Assembly (NCBI GenBank): GCA_944390795.1
Contig: CALXRI010000030.1
Span: 1-36,235 of the forward strand
Direction: 5' to 3'
DNA: 36,235 bases
From: an uncultured Victivallales bacterium
GTDB lineage: Bacteria; Verrucomicrobiota; Lentisphaeria; Victivallales; UBA1829
Positions 7,705 through 15,451 of this stretch are shown here, piece by piece. Within the stretch, counting starts at the first letter, position 1; every line of letters begins with the position of its first letter. The notes beneath the pieces are model-generated. The model worked only from the letters and a program-made list of their open reading frames with translations. It did not search any database and was not told the origin of the DNA. The position numbers were made by a program, and so were the translations under genes.

Positions 7705-9102
7705 TCAGTTTTTCTGTTTTCCGTTCCCCGTTTTTTCTCCGGACGGCTTTGCCAGCGGAGCAATGGAATCCCGCTCGACATACCACCCGAAAAATCCCTT
7801 TTTCAACTTCAGATACCCGACCGGTCCGTTGAAGCGCACGGAAGCGTCCTCAAGCGCCGGCATTTCCCGGATTTTCGCCGCGTCTTTTCCGGAAAGCGCG
7901 GACGGAGGAAGACAGAGAATGCTTCCCATGACATATGCCGTCGAAGCATCCACCGGGCGGATCGCTCCCGCGGAATAATAGTATTCTCCGTTTCCCAGTC
8001 CGGTGTAACGGCCCGCTTTTTCATTGAACGGGATTCCCAGATCCCAGTCGTGCACGAGGGGATTGCGGACGGGAAGTCCGCCGCCCCAGGAATATTTCGT
8101 CATGAAATCCGGAGACGCGGTTTCCGGAACAATGAGAAAACGAAACTTCTCCGCCGGTGCGGCGCCGTTCACCTTCGATGCGCTCCGCTCGAAAAGACAC
8201 TCAAACACTGCCCGGTAGATTTCATCATTGTCCTTCTGAGCGAACGGATACAGAATCACGCTCAAAGCATCCTCAAAGGAGTGTTCCCCTCCTTTTTCCG
8301 TGCGGAGCAGAGTGCCGTCGGGACGCATCACCACGTTCAGAGTGGCATAGGAAATCGTCCGGCCAGTTGTCCGGACAGTCAGGGGCCGGACGCAGCAGCT
8401 CAGGGTGATTTCCCCCTCCGGAGATACGGCGATGCCGCCGAGAGAAAGATCGCGTTCCGAGAGCCGCAGTGTGCCGTTTCCATGCATCAGGCAATCCCTC
8501 CACCAGTCCTGTTCCAGAAAATAAAATGCCGTTTTCTCCTTCCGGACGGCGCTGCCGCCCTTCCCCGGCGCCCCGTCCCCGTTCGCAGCCACGTCCTGGT
8601 CCCAGACAATTCCGCCGGAGCGGAGTTTCTCCCGCATGGCTTCACAGACAGCGCGCAAGACAGAAGGTTCCGGAAGTACCGCAGGCGGACGCTGATACAT
8701 CCTGTCCGCCTTTCCGACGCCGACGAGGGAAAGCGGAGCTCCCCGCGCCGCCGCCCCCGTGAAAAAGACAAGCCGATACGGACGGTCCGCCGCTCCGGAA
8801 TCCCGAACCAGCGCCGCACAATGGAAACGGTTTGTCTCCGGCAGGAAAAAAATGCTCACGGGGCGGACATTCTTTTCCGTGAAACGGAAGTTGTCAAATC
8901 CGAAAACCCGGTTGTATCCCTCCGTGTCCCGGATGAAAACCCTGCCCTCCCGAAGCGCCCCCGCAATATTTTCCATGGCGCGCACAAAGTCGGCCGCGCG
9001 GAAGAAATCGGGCCGCTCCGCGAATTCCTCTTCCGGAGAAGAGGCGCAGGAAACCGCCAGAATTGCCGAAAAAAACAACAGCAGAAGTCCAGTCAGACGC
9101 AT
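7705..9102 (-). CDS. Predicted lipoprotein of unknown function
   Basis: 465 aa from the ATG at 9102; a GTG two codons upstream (9108) is an alternative, but GGGG sits better for the ATG. The N-terminus MRLTGLLLLFFSAILAVSCA is a lipoprotein signal with lipobox AVSC, so the mature protein should be lipidated at that Cys and membrane anchored. The rest is mixed alpha/beta with no family I recognise. It is rich in Arg and Gly and has no transmembrane segments after the signal. It is co-directional with the MIF gene 18 bp downstream. Function cannot be inferred beyond an envelope location. Confidence 0.75.
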   Translation of the reverse strand: MRLTGLLLLFFSAILAVSCASSPEEEFAERPDFFRAADFVRAMENIAGALREGRVFIRDTEGYNRVFGFDNFRFTEKNVRPVSIFFLPETNRFHCAALVRDSGAADRPYRLVFFTGAAARGAPLSLVGVGKADRMYQRPPAVLPEPSVLRAVCEAMREKLRSGGIVWDQDVAANGDGAPGKGGSAVRKEKTAFYFLEQDWWRDCLMHGNGTLRLSERDLSLGGIAVSPEGEITLSCCVRPLTVRTTGRTISYATLNVVMRPDGTLLRTEKGGEHSFEDALSVILYPFAQKDNDEIYRAVFECLFERSASKVNGAAPAEKFRFLIVPETASPDFMTKYSWGGGLPVRNPLVHDWDLGIPFNEKAGRYTGLGNGEYYYSAGAIRPVDASTAYVMGSILCLPPSALSGKDAAKIREMPALEDASVRFNGPVGYLKLKKGFFGWYVERDSIAPLAKPSGEKTGNGKQKN

Positions 9103-9220
9103 AATCACCCCGTATTTTCTTATGTTTCACATCCTCAGAAGAAAATATCATGCCGCCGCCGGAAAAACAAGCGCGGAATTGAGTTTTTCCTCCACCCTCC
9201 GCATGCAGAAACATTCCGCT

Positions 9221-11410
9221 TCAGGAGAGAGCTCTCAGATAATACAGACGGCTGGCCCCGTCTCCTGCAGGCAATTTCACCTGGATGCCGAGCGCCATCA
9301 GCGTCGCTCCCGAAACGCGCATGCCGTCCACTTCGTATGCAGTCTCCGGATCCAGACCGCGCGGGCGCACAAAACGAACGCCGCAATTCGGTTCGCTGAA
9401 CCGGGAGACCACGGTAATCAGAGCCTCGCGGCGATTCCTGGAAACATACATCCACGCATCGAAGGCATTGAGGGAAAAAGCGCTTGACAGCCGGTACAGG
9501 TCGCCGCATGCGATCAGATCATGATATCTGTGATACTCCGCAACCTGGACGCGGACCAGTTCCCGCTCCTCCTTCGAAAGTTTCGTCAGATCCAGTTCAT
9601 AGCCGAATGTGCCGGAAAGCGCGATGTTGCCCCGCGTGACAAAGGGCGTGGTTCTCCCCGTGATATGATTCGGACAGACGGAAACATGAGCGCCCATTGC
9701 ACTCACCGGATAGAAAAGAGAGGTTCCGAGCTGGATCCGGATGCGTTCCATCGCATCGGTGTCGTCGCTGCACCAGATCTGCGGGACGTAGCCGAGCATC
9801 CCCGCGTCGAAACGCCCGCCGCCCCCCGAACAGCCTTCGATCAGAAGGCCCGGAAACGCCTCCAGCAGCATCTCGTGGAGACGATAGACGCCGAGCACGT
9901 AACGGTGCGCGACCTCCCCCTGGCGATCCGGCGGCAGCGCGGCGGAATACACCTCCGTCAGATTGCGGTTCATGTCCCATTTGATGTATTCGATGCTGGC
10001 CGAGCGCAGAACCCCCGCAATCGTGTCGAAAAGATACTGCACGACCTCCGGGCGGGACATGTCCAGCACCATCTGCTGCCGTCCGATGGAACGCCGCCGC
10101 CCCGGCTCGTGGAGAACCCAGTCGGGATGCTCCCCGTAGAGCACGCTTTTTTCCGAAATCATTTCCGGTTCGAACCAGAGCCCGAATTTCAGACCGAGAG
10201 CGTTGATCTTCCTCACCAGTTCGCCGAGATCGCCGATCTTGGCCGTGTTCACAAACCAGTCGCCGAGGGAAGTCGTGTCATCGTTGCGCGCTCCGAACCA
10301 GCCGTCATCCAGCACCAGCATCTCGATTCCGAGCTCCGCCGCGCTCTTCGCAATGCCGAGGAGCTTTTCCGCATCGAAATCGAAATAGGCGGCTTCCCAG
10401 CTGTTCACGAGAAGCGGACGCTTTTTCCGCGCCCAGCCGTCCCGGATCAGATGGTTCCGCATGAAATCATGGAAATTGCGCGACATGCGCCCGATCCCCT
10501 CTCCGGAGAAGGTCAGGCAGGCTTCCGGAGTTTCAAACGCCTCTCCGGGAGCAAGCGTCCAGGAGAACGTTTCCGGGTTGATGCCGAGCACAAGCCGGGC
10601 CGTCCCGTACTGTTCGCATTCCGCTTCGATCAGGAAATTGCCGCTGTATGCCAGAAGAGCCCCGCAGACATCGCCGGAATATTCCGTGGCGTCATGCGCA
10701 CCCAGGGCAATCGCCGGACTGTTCTGATGGCCGGATGCCCCGCGCACACTGCGGATCGACTGAATTCCCGGATGCAGCGGAGTCCGTTCCGCATGACGCT
10801 CCCGCGCCCACGAACCGCTCAGCTGAATGAAATCGAATGCGGTATGGGGCAGATCAAGCTGCGCGCTCATCAGGCGACGGAGCACGACAGGAGAAGCGGA
10901 GCGGTTGACCGTGCGGACGGAGCGGACAATCGTGTCGCAATCCTCGAAAACCGAATAGCGCAGTATGAATTCGACATTGCATGCAGTGTCGCGCAGCGTG
11001 ACTTCCAGAGTTTCGACATTGCCCGTCTTTCCGGCATAAGCGCAGGGCAGTCCGGCGGAAGCTTCTTTCCCGGGATAAATCCGGTGGGAGACATAAAGCG
11101 CGTCGGTGATCTGCGATCCGTTCTCCGTGAGCACGGTTGCCGACCCGATCCGGAAATCCCCCGAATTGAATCCGGAGAACTCCAGCATGAGGGCGTCCGG
11201 ACTGTCCTTGGGATTCTCTCCCGGCCCCCAGGGGGAAAACGAGGAATGCCCTTTCCGGATCTCCTGCGGGACAAGCCCCTCTTCTCCAAGGACCTTCCCC
11301 CCGAAATGGAGGTGCACAGGCCGCCCGTTGGCGTCAATGTAAAAGACATAGGATATCGTTTCGCCGGAAAGGATGAAAAGTTTCCGGCTTTCAAAAAATC
11401 GGATGGACAT
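9221..11410 (-). CDS. Alpha-galactosidase, GH36
   Basis: 729 aa from the ATG at 11410 (AGGGA 6 bp upstream), the usual length for subgroup I GH36 enzymes. Residues about 1-320 form the N-terminal beta-sandwich and about 330-640 the barrel. Motifs are VLDDGWFGARNDD (about 366-378), FGLWFEPEMIS (409-419), IKWDMNRN with nucleophile Asp479, IEGCSGGGGRFD (524-535) and WCSDDTDA with acid/base Asp549. These Asp positions are within one residue of those described for Geobacillus AgaA/AgaB. It lacks a signal peptide, so it acts in the cytoplasm on imported alpha-galactosides such as raffinose or melibiose. It has its own promoter at 11455-11483, and the upstream esterase gene ends in a terminator, so it is monocistronic. 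Confidence 0.95.
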   Translation of the reverse strand: MSIRFFESRKLFILSGETISYVFYIDANGRPVHLHFGGKVLGEEGLVPQEIRKGHSSFSPWGPGENPKDSPDALMLEFSGFNSGDFRIGSATVLTENGSQITDALYVSHRIYPGKEASAGLPCAYAGKTGNVETLEVTLRDTACNVEFILRYSVFEDCDTIVRSVRTVNRSASPVVLRRLMSAQLDLPHTAFDFIQLSGSWARERHAERTPLHPGIQSIRSVRGASGHQNSPAIALGAHDATEYSGDVCGALLAYSGNFLIEAECEQYGTARLVLGINPETFSWTLAPGEAFETPEACLTFSGEGIGRMSRNFHDFMRNHLIRDGWARKKRPLLVNSWEAAYFDFDAEKLLGIAKSAAELGIEMLVLDDGWFGARNDDTTSLGDWFVNTAKIGDLGELVRKINALGLKFGLWFEPEMISEKSVLYGEHPDWVLHEPGRRRSIGRQQMVLDMSRPEVVQYLFDTIAGVLRSASIEYIKWDMNRNLTEVYSAALPPDRQGEVAHRYVLGVYRLHEMLLEAFPGLLIEGCSGGGGRFDAGMLGYVPQIWCSDDTDAMERIRIQLGTSLFYPVSAMGAHVSVCPNHITGRTTPFVTRGNIALSGTFGYELDLTKLSKEERELVRVQVAEYHRYHDLIACGDLYRLSSAFSLNAFDAWMYVSRNRREALITVVSRFSEPNCGVRFVRPRGLDPETAYEVDGMRVSGATLMALGIQVKLPAGDGASRLYYLRALS

Positions 11411-11454
11411 TGCGGTTCCCTGCGATGTTGAATTGATTGTTTTCTGAAGGGGGT

Positions 11455-11483
11455 AATATACCCTCATTTTCCCGAAAAGGCAA
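11455..11483 (-). promoter_or_regulatory. Promoter of the alpha-galactosidase gene
   Basis: Minus strand: TTGCCT (11483-11478), 17-bp spacer, TATATT (11460-11455). The -10 lies inside an imperfect inverted repeat GGGTAATATACCC (11451-11463) that could be an operator. CAGAAAACA (11446-11438) lies 8 nt downstream of the -10. Confidence 0.5.
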
Positions 11484-11530
11484 ACCCACGGCTGCAAATT
11501 CCGGAACCCCGGGGCAGACACATCCGGCGG

Positions 11531-11569
11531 GAAAGAAAAACTCCGCGCCATCTGAAAAGGGACGCGGAG
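11531..11569 (-). terminator. Rho-independent terminator of the esterase gene
   Basis: On the minus strand the stem CTCCGCG / CGCGGAG (7 bp) is followed by TTTTTCTTTC. It lies 50 bp after the esterase stop and before the alpha-galactosidase promoter, separating the two transcripts. Confidence 0.75.
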
Positions 11570-11618
11570 CGGAAATTCCGGAAAAATCAGAAGGCCGCCC
11601 GGCCTTCTCCGGAAACCG

Positions 11619-12971
11619 TCATTTTCCCGACCGGGGAAGAGCCCGGATCAGAGCGCTCACCTGCGATCCGCCGTAACCGAACACGCCCGGCTTTTTCTTC
11701 GGAGACGGATCGTGGTTGAATCCGTGATCTCCCAGAGGCACCTCGTACATCACCTTCTTCGGGGTCCCGAGGACATTGTAGGCGGCGTAAACGCTTGTCG
11801 CCGGACAGACCGCGTCAATGAATCCGACGCTCATCACCGTGTCGCAGCGCACCCGTTTTGCAAAATTGACGATGTCAAAATACGGCATTGTCTTTTCCGC
11901 GCCCGCCCGTTTCACGGCGTCCCTGACATACTGGCTGTTCCGGAAAAGATTCGGCCATCCGCTGAACTGATCCTTCTTCCATCCCAGATGGTTGCACATC
12001 GCGGGAGCTCCGGCGACGCAGAGCTTCACATAAGGATCGTTTGCCGCGGCGACAATCGCCTGCGCGCCACCGAGACTTCCCCCCCGCACAATGATCGTCT
12101 TCCCGTCCCACTCCGGACGGGTTTTCAGATATTCCCGGCAGCGCAGGACGCGCCGGAAGACATCCCCCACACCGTATTTTTCCGGCTTGTCCGCATCCCG
12201 GAACTGATATCCGCGGATCTGCGGCAGTTTCCGCATCCGGATCACATCCTCCCGTTTCGGAACATAGTTGACGGTGTCATGCAGATTCATGTGGAAAACA
12301 AGAGCGTTGTAACTTCTGGCCTGACTCAGCGAATTGGAACTCGCGCTTCCGATTCCGCTGGCGCCGTTGAAGGTCATGATGATCGGATGGCCTTTCTCTT
12401 TCGTCTGAATCGGAACGGCCAGCGTCCCCGTGGCGTTCAGCACGCCGTCCTCCAGGCGGATGTCATACATTCTGCAGGAATCCTTGTATTTCGGATAAGG
12501 CATGATCTCCTTCACCGTAATCTTCATGTTGGAGGCCCGTTTCTTCAGCTGTTCAAGCTCCTTCGCCCAGAAGGCGTCAAAATCGGCGGGTTCCGGTGTC
12601 GCGGGAACAATCTTTTCGGGTTCGAACCCGGCGCCTGCGCAGACGGGTTTCCGCGGCGTTTCCGGCAGCCAGGTCTTCAGCAGAATGAACCCGGGGACCT
12701 TCAGCGTGGCTTTCAGAATCTGCGGCTCTTCGCCGGAAGTCAAAGTCCCCTCCCGTTTCAGGCCCGCGTCCCCGGTCAAGAGATAATGGATTGTCTTCCC
12801 GGAAACCGCCTTGCCGGAGGCATCCTTCAGGGAAACATGGAAGGTTGCCGTCTCATTGCGCTTGTAGCGCGCGTCCGGTTTATCCGTCCCCGCCGTCAGC
12901 ACCAGTTCCTGCGCGGCAATCCGCAGCAGACATCCCGCAGCCAGAAACAGAATCACACCAATTTTTTTCAT
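11619..12971 (-). CDS. Secreted acetylxylan esterase-like alpha/beta hydrolase
   Basis: 450 aa with a signal peptide (about 1-20, MKKIGVILFLAAGCLLRIAA). Residues about 22-105 look like an Ig-like beta domain (ATFHVSLKDASGKAVSGKTI). About 125-450 is an acetylxylan esterase (AXE1/CE7-type) alpha/beta hydrolase with EPADFDAFW at its start, nucleophile Ser299 in RGGSLGGAQA, Asp386 in GFIDAVCP and His416 in GDHGFN. Canonical CE7 enzymes are shorter (about 320 aa) and lack the N-terminal domain. The expected role is removal of acetyl groups from exported polysaccharide or oligosaccharide. AAAGGAAG precedes the ATG. It is monocistronic, with a terminator after it. A CAATATT motif (12991-12997) upstream resembles the GntR-type sites but is weak. 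Confidence 0.85.
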   Translation of the reverse strand: MKKIGVILFLAAGCLLRIAAQELVLTAGTDKPDARYKRNETATFHVSLKDASGKAVSGKTIHYLLTGDAGLKREGTLTSGEEPQILKATLKVPGFILLKTWLPETPRKPVCAGAGFEPEKIVPATPEPADFDAFWAKELEQLKKRASNMKITVKEIMPYPKYKDSCRMYDIRLEDGVLNATGTLAVPIQTKEKGHPIIMTFNGASGIGSASSNSLSQARSYNALVFHMNLHDTVNYVPKREDVIRMRKLPQIRGYQFRDADKPEKYGVGDVFRRVLRCREYLKTRPEWDGKTIIVRGGSLGGAQAIVAAANDPYVKLCVAGAPAMCNHLGWKKDQFSGWPNLFRNSQYVRDAVKRAGAEKTMPYFDIVNFAKRVRCDTVMSVGFIDAVCPATSVYAAYNVLGTPKKVMYEVPLGDHGFNHDPSPKKKPGVFGYGGSQVSALIRALPRSGK

Positions 12972-13033
12972 CCTTCTTCCTTTCTTTTTCCAATATTTTC
13001 AAACCGGTTCAGGAAAACATCCCCGCTCCGGAG

Positions 13034-13061
13034 CCCCGGCGGAAGAAAACTCCCGGCGGGG
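13034..13061. other. Strong hairpin downstream of larB, no T-tract
   Basis: An inverted repeat of about 11 bp with one mismatch (CCCCGGCGGAA / CTCCCGGCGGGG region) lies between the esterase start and the larB stop. It lacks a run of T, so it is not a clear intrinsic terminator. It may protect the larB mRNA end. Confidence 0.4.
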
Positions 13062-13144
13062 AAGCGACAGCTATCCTGAAATTGCATGCAGGACGCCTCC
13101 ACGCAGCCCGTCCGCATCGTCGCGGCGGTTCCGGATCCTGCCGG

Positions 13145-13825
13145 TCAGACGGCATCCGAACTCCGCAGATGATTCAGCATCCGGACCGCCGCGCAGGCGG
13201 CGCCGAACCCGTTGTCAATGTTCACCACCGTCACGCCGCTTGCGCAACTGTTCAGCATTGCAAGCAGCGCGGCCAGTCCCTGAAAGGAAGCGCCGTAGCC
13301 GACGCCGGTCGGAACGGCAATCACCGGAGACGGCACCAGCCCGGCGACCACGCTCGGGAGCGCCCCTTCCATGCCGGCGACGGCGATCACGACATCCGCG
13401 CGGCGCAGCTGTTCGGCTTTGGAAAGCAGTCGCGTAATTCCCGCCACGCCGCAGTCCGGAATCAGTTTGCAGGCATATCCGCAGATCTCCAGCGTGACGA
13501 CAGCCTCCCGTGCCACGGGAAGATCCGATGTTCCGGCGCAGATCACTGCAACATTTCCCTCCCGGGGACGGATCCCCCTGCGGATGCACAGCGTCCGTGC
13601 GGCCGGGTCATACTCCGCCTCGGGAAGCTCCCTGCGGATCCGTTCCGCATATTCCGGAGGGACCCGCGTGGCAAGCGCCGGATGTCCTTCACGGTCCAGA
13701 CGCCGCATGATTTCCGCAATCTGGTCCGCGGTCTTCCCCGCGCCGTAGATGAATTCCGGAAAACCGCAGCGCCTCAGACGGTCGAGATCCAGTTCGGCAT
13801 ATTGTGAAAGTTCATTTCCCGTCAT
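13145..13825 (-). CDS. larB: LarB, nickel-pincer cofactor biosynthesis carboxylase/hydrolase
   Basis: 226 aa from the ATG at 13825 (GGGAG 8 bp upstream). Typical LarB motifs appear in order: RRCGFPEFIYGAGKT (18-32), GTSDLPVA (98-105), DCGVAGITRLL (124-134), AGMEGALPSVVAGLV (150-164), VPTGVGYGASFQGLAALLAM and LNSCASGVTVVNIDNGFGAA. Cys194 of the SCASG motif matches the catalytic Cys described for LarB. LarB carboxylates and hydrolyses nicotinic acid adenine dinucleotide, the first step to the NPN cofactor of lactate racemase and other LarA-like racemases/epimerases. LarC and LarE, normally nearby, are not in this window. The C-terminal half is PurE/AIR-carboxylase-like. Confidence 0.93.
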   Translation of the reverse strand: MTGNELSQYAELDLDRLRRCGFPEFIYGAGKTADQIAEIMRRLDREGHPALATRVPPEYAERIRRELPEAEYDPAARTLCIRRGIRPREGNVAVICAGTSDLPVAREAVVTLEICGYACKLIPDCGVAGITRLLSKAEQLRRADVVIAVAGMEGALPSVVAGLVPSPVIAVPTGVGYGASFQGLAALLAMLNSCASGVTVVNIDNGFGAACAAVRMLNHLRSSDAV

Positions 13826-13851
13826 GAGCGGAGCTCCCTGCTGTTTTCTGT

Positions 13852-13879
13852 AATGTAACGCGGGGAAGAGACAAATCAA
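13852..13879 (-). promoter_or_regulatory. Promoter of larB
   Basis: Minus strand: TTGATT (13879-13874), 16-bp spacer, TACATT (13857-13852). One base later comes CAGAAAACAG (13850-13841), a decamer found at the same distance from the -10 of cinA. Confidence 0.5.
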
Positions 13880-13974
13880 ACAGGAAAAATCATGAAAAAA
13901 AATTTTTTCCCGTTTTTCATTTCCCGTTTCGCGGTGTATGGTGTCACGCATTCAGGTTTTGAGAAAGGGAAAAG

Positions 13975-14538
13975 ATGAAAAAAGCGTTTTTTCTGGACCG
14001 GGACGGAGTCATCATCGAAGAACGGAACTATCTGGCGGATCCCCGCGAGGTCGCGCTCTGCCCCGGCGCACCTGAAGCAATCAGGAAAATGCGCGAAGCC
14101 GGCTATCTGGTCATCGCGGTCTCCAACCAGTCCGGTATTGCAAGAGGTTACTTCACCCTGGAGCAGCTTGCGGCCGTCGAACGGAAGATCAATGCGCTCC
14201 TCGAAGCGGAAAACGCGCGGATCGACGCGTGGTACTACTGCCCGCATCACAGAAGGGGAACCGTGCCGGAATTCACGCGCGACTGCGACTGCCGGAAACC
14301 CAAACCGGGACTTCTCCTCAGGGCGGCGGAAGAGCTTGACATCGATCTGCCGCACTCTTTCCTGATCGGCGACAAGCTCTCGGATATCCGGGCCGCGGAG
14401 AATGCCCGCTGCCGGAACGCAATTTTGGTTCTCACGGGACACGGTTCCGAGGAAAAGGATCTGCCCGGAGCCGAAAGCGTGCAAATTGAAACAGACATCC
14501 TCGCGGCAGCGCGCCGCCTGCTGTCCGGAACGGCGTGA
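13975..14538 (+). CDS. gmhB: D-glycero-D-manno-heptose 1,7-bisphosphate 7-phosphatase (GmhB-like HAD phosphatase)
   Basis: 187 aa, preceded by AAAGGGAA. HAD-IIIA motifs: FLDRDGV with nucleophile Asp8 and Asp10, VSNQSGI (49-55), KPKPG with Lys110, and IGDKLSD (131-137). The zinc-binding insert typical of GmhB is present: Cys89 and His91 in YCPHH, Cys104 and Cys106 in RDCDCRKPKPG. GmhB removes the C7 phosphate of heptose bisphosphate on the way to ADP-heptose for LPS inner core, which suggests a diderm envelope. Histidinol-phosphatase-type enzymes share this fold, but the insert and length favour GmhB. It is divergent from larB and convergent with the LD-carboxypeptidase, 10 bp away. Confidence 0.88.
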   Translation: MKKAFFLDRDGVIIEERNYLADPREVALCPGAPEAIRKMREAGYLVIAVSNQSGIARGYFTLEQLAAVERKINALLEAENARIDAWYYCPHHRRGTVPEFTRDCDCRKPKPGLLLRAAEELDIDLPHSFLIGDKLSDIRAAENARCRNAILVLTGHGSEEKDLPGAESVQIETDILAAARRLLSGTA

Positions 14539-14548
14539 AGCAGTCTCT

Positions 14549-15451
14549 TCAGCTCCGGCAGTACAGCGCGGAAGAACGGATTTCCGCCTCCTCTCCGCAG
14601 ACAAAGGAGAGGGACGGCAGCGCGTGTCCGAAAGCAAGTCCGGCATAAACGGAAAGCCCGGTTGCGGCCGCAAACCGCCGGAACACGCGCAGCATCTCAT
14701 CCTGCGTGCCGCAGTCGGTGAAATCGCCGAAGATCACGCAGGACGCATCCGCAAGAATGCCGGAAAGCTCCAGCTGAACCAGCGCACGGTCGACTTTCCG
14801 CGGCGCTTCCCCGATATCCTCCAGAATCACGATCCGGTCCCGGAAGCCGGGCAGAAACGGCGTGCCGGCCATTGCCGAAAGCATCGTCAGATTTGCGCAG
14901 ACGACGGAACCGGCGACATCGCGGGCGGTTCCGACGGGAACAAGCGCGGCAAGCTTCCGGAAAGCCGTGCCGCCGGGATGAAACGCCAGGCGCAGAGCCC
15001 GTTCCATGCCGTCCGCGGTGGACGCGTCCTCCAGTGCGGCGGCGAGACGCGCCGCCATCTGCGAGGCGACGGGAATGCCCGCGCCTCTTTCCAGCATGGC
15101 AAGATGAAGCGCCGTAATGTCGCTGAATCCGACCACGGGCAGGTTGCGGCGGCGCAGGGTTTCCCAGTCGATCAGCGGCAGAATCTGCATGGAACCGTAT
15201 CCGCCCCGGGCGCAGAGAATCAGGTCGACGGCGGGATCGCGGAGAAAGACGTTGAAATCGGCGGCGCGGTTTTCACGGGACGAGGCGAAATAGGTCTCCT
15301 CGGACTCCGCGAACACATGTGCGCCGAGGCACACCTCCAGTCCGAATGAGGCAAGAAGCGCAAGCGAACGATCCAGCGCATCCCGCCCCGGAAACCCCGC
15401 GGGCGCGGGAACGGCGATCCGATGGACGGACGGGGGAAACGGATTTTTCAC
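14549..15451 (-). CDS. LD-carboxypeptidase, peptidase family S66
   Basis: 300 aa. S66 motifs: CARGGYGS (80-87), VGFSDITALH with nucleophile Ser110, LEDIGEAPRKVDR with Glu211, and FGHALPS with His276, the Ser-Glu-His triad of LdcA. LdcA cuts the terminal D-Ala from tetrapeptide murein fragments during cell-wall recycling; the family also contains MccF-type peptidases. No signal peptide, so cytoplasmic, which fits muropeptide recycling. Its ATG overlaps the stop of the upstream TPR gene by 4 bp (ATGA), so translation is coupled. Confidence 0.9.
   Translation of the reverse strand: MKNPFPPSVHRIAVPAPAGFPGRDALDRSLALLASFGLEVCLGAHVFAESEETYFASSRENRAADFNVFLRDPAVDLILCARGGYGSMQILPLIDWETLRRRNLPVVGFSDITALHLAMLERGAGIPVASQMAARLAAALEDASTADGMERALRLAFHPGGTAFRKLAALVPVGTARDVAGSVVCANLTMLSAMAGTPFLPGFRDRIVILEDIGEAPRKVDRALVQLELSGILADASCVIFGDFTDCGTQDEMLRVFRRFAAATGLSVYAGLAFGHALPSLSFVCGEEAEIRSSALYCRS

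Noticed and set aside
11411-11551. N-terminal extension of the alpha-galactosidase
   Set aside because: It would run through the promoter and near the esterase terminator; GH36 similarity begins at the ATG at 11410.
12618-12629. GGGTTCGAACCC, resembling a tRNA T-arm
   Set aside because: It lies inside the esterase coding sequence (encoding the GFEP region) and no acceptor, D or anticodon stems surround it.
13826-13951. N-terminal extension of LarB
   Set aside because: It contains the predicted larB promoter and has no family similarity; the ATG at 13825 has GGGAG upstream.
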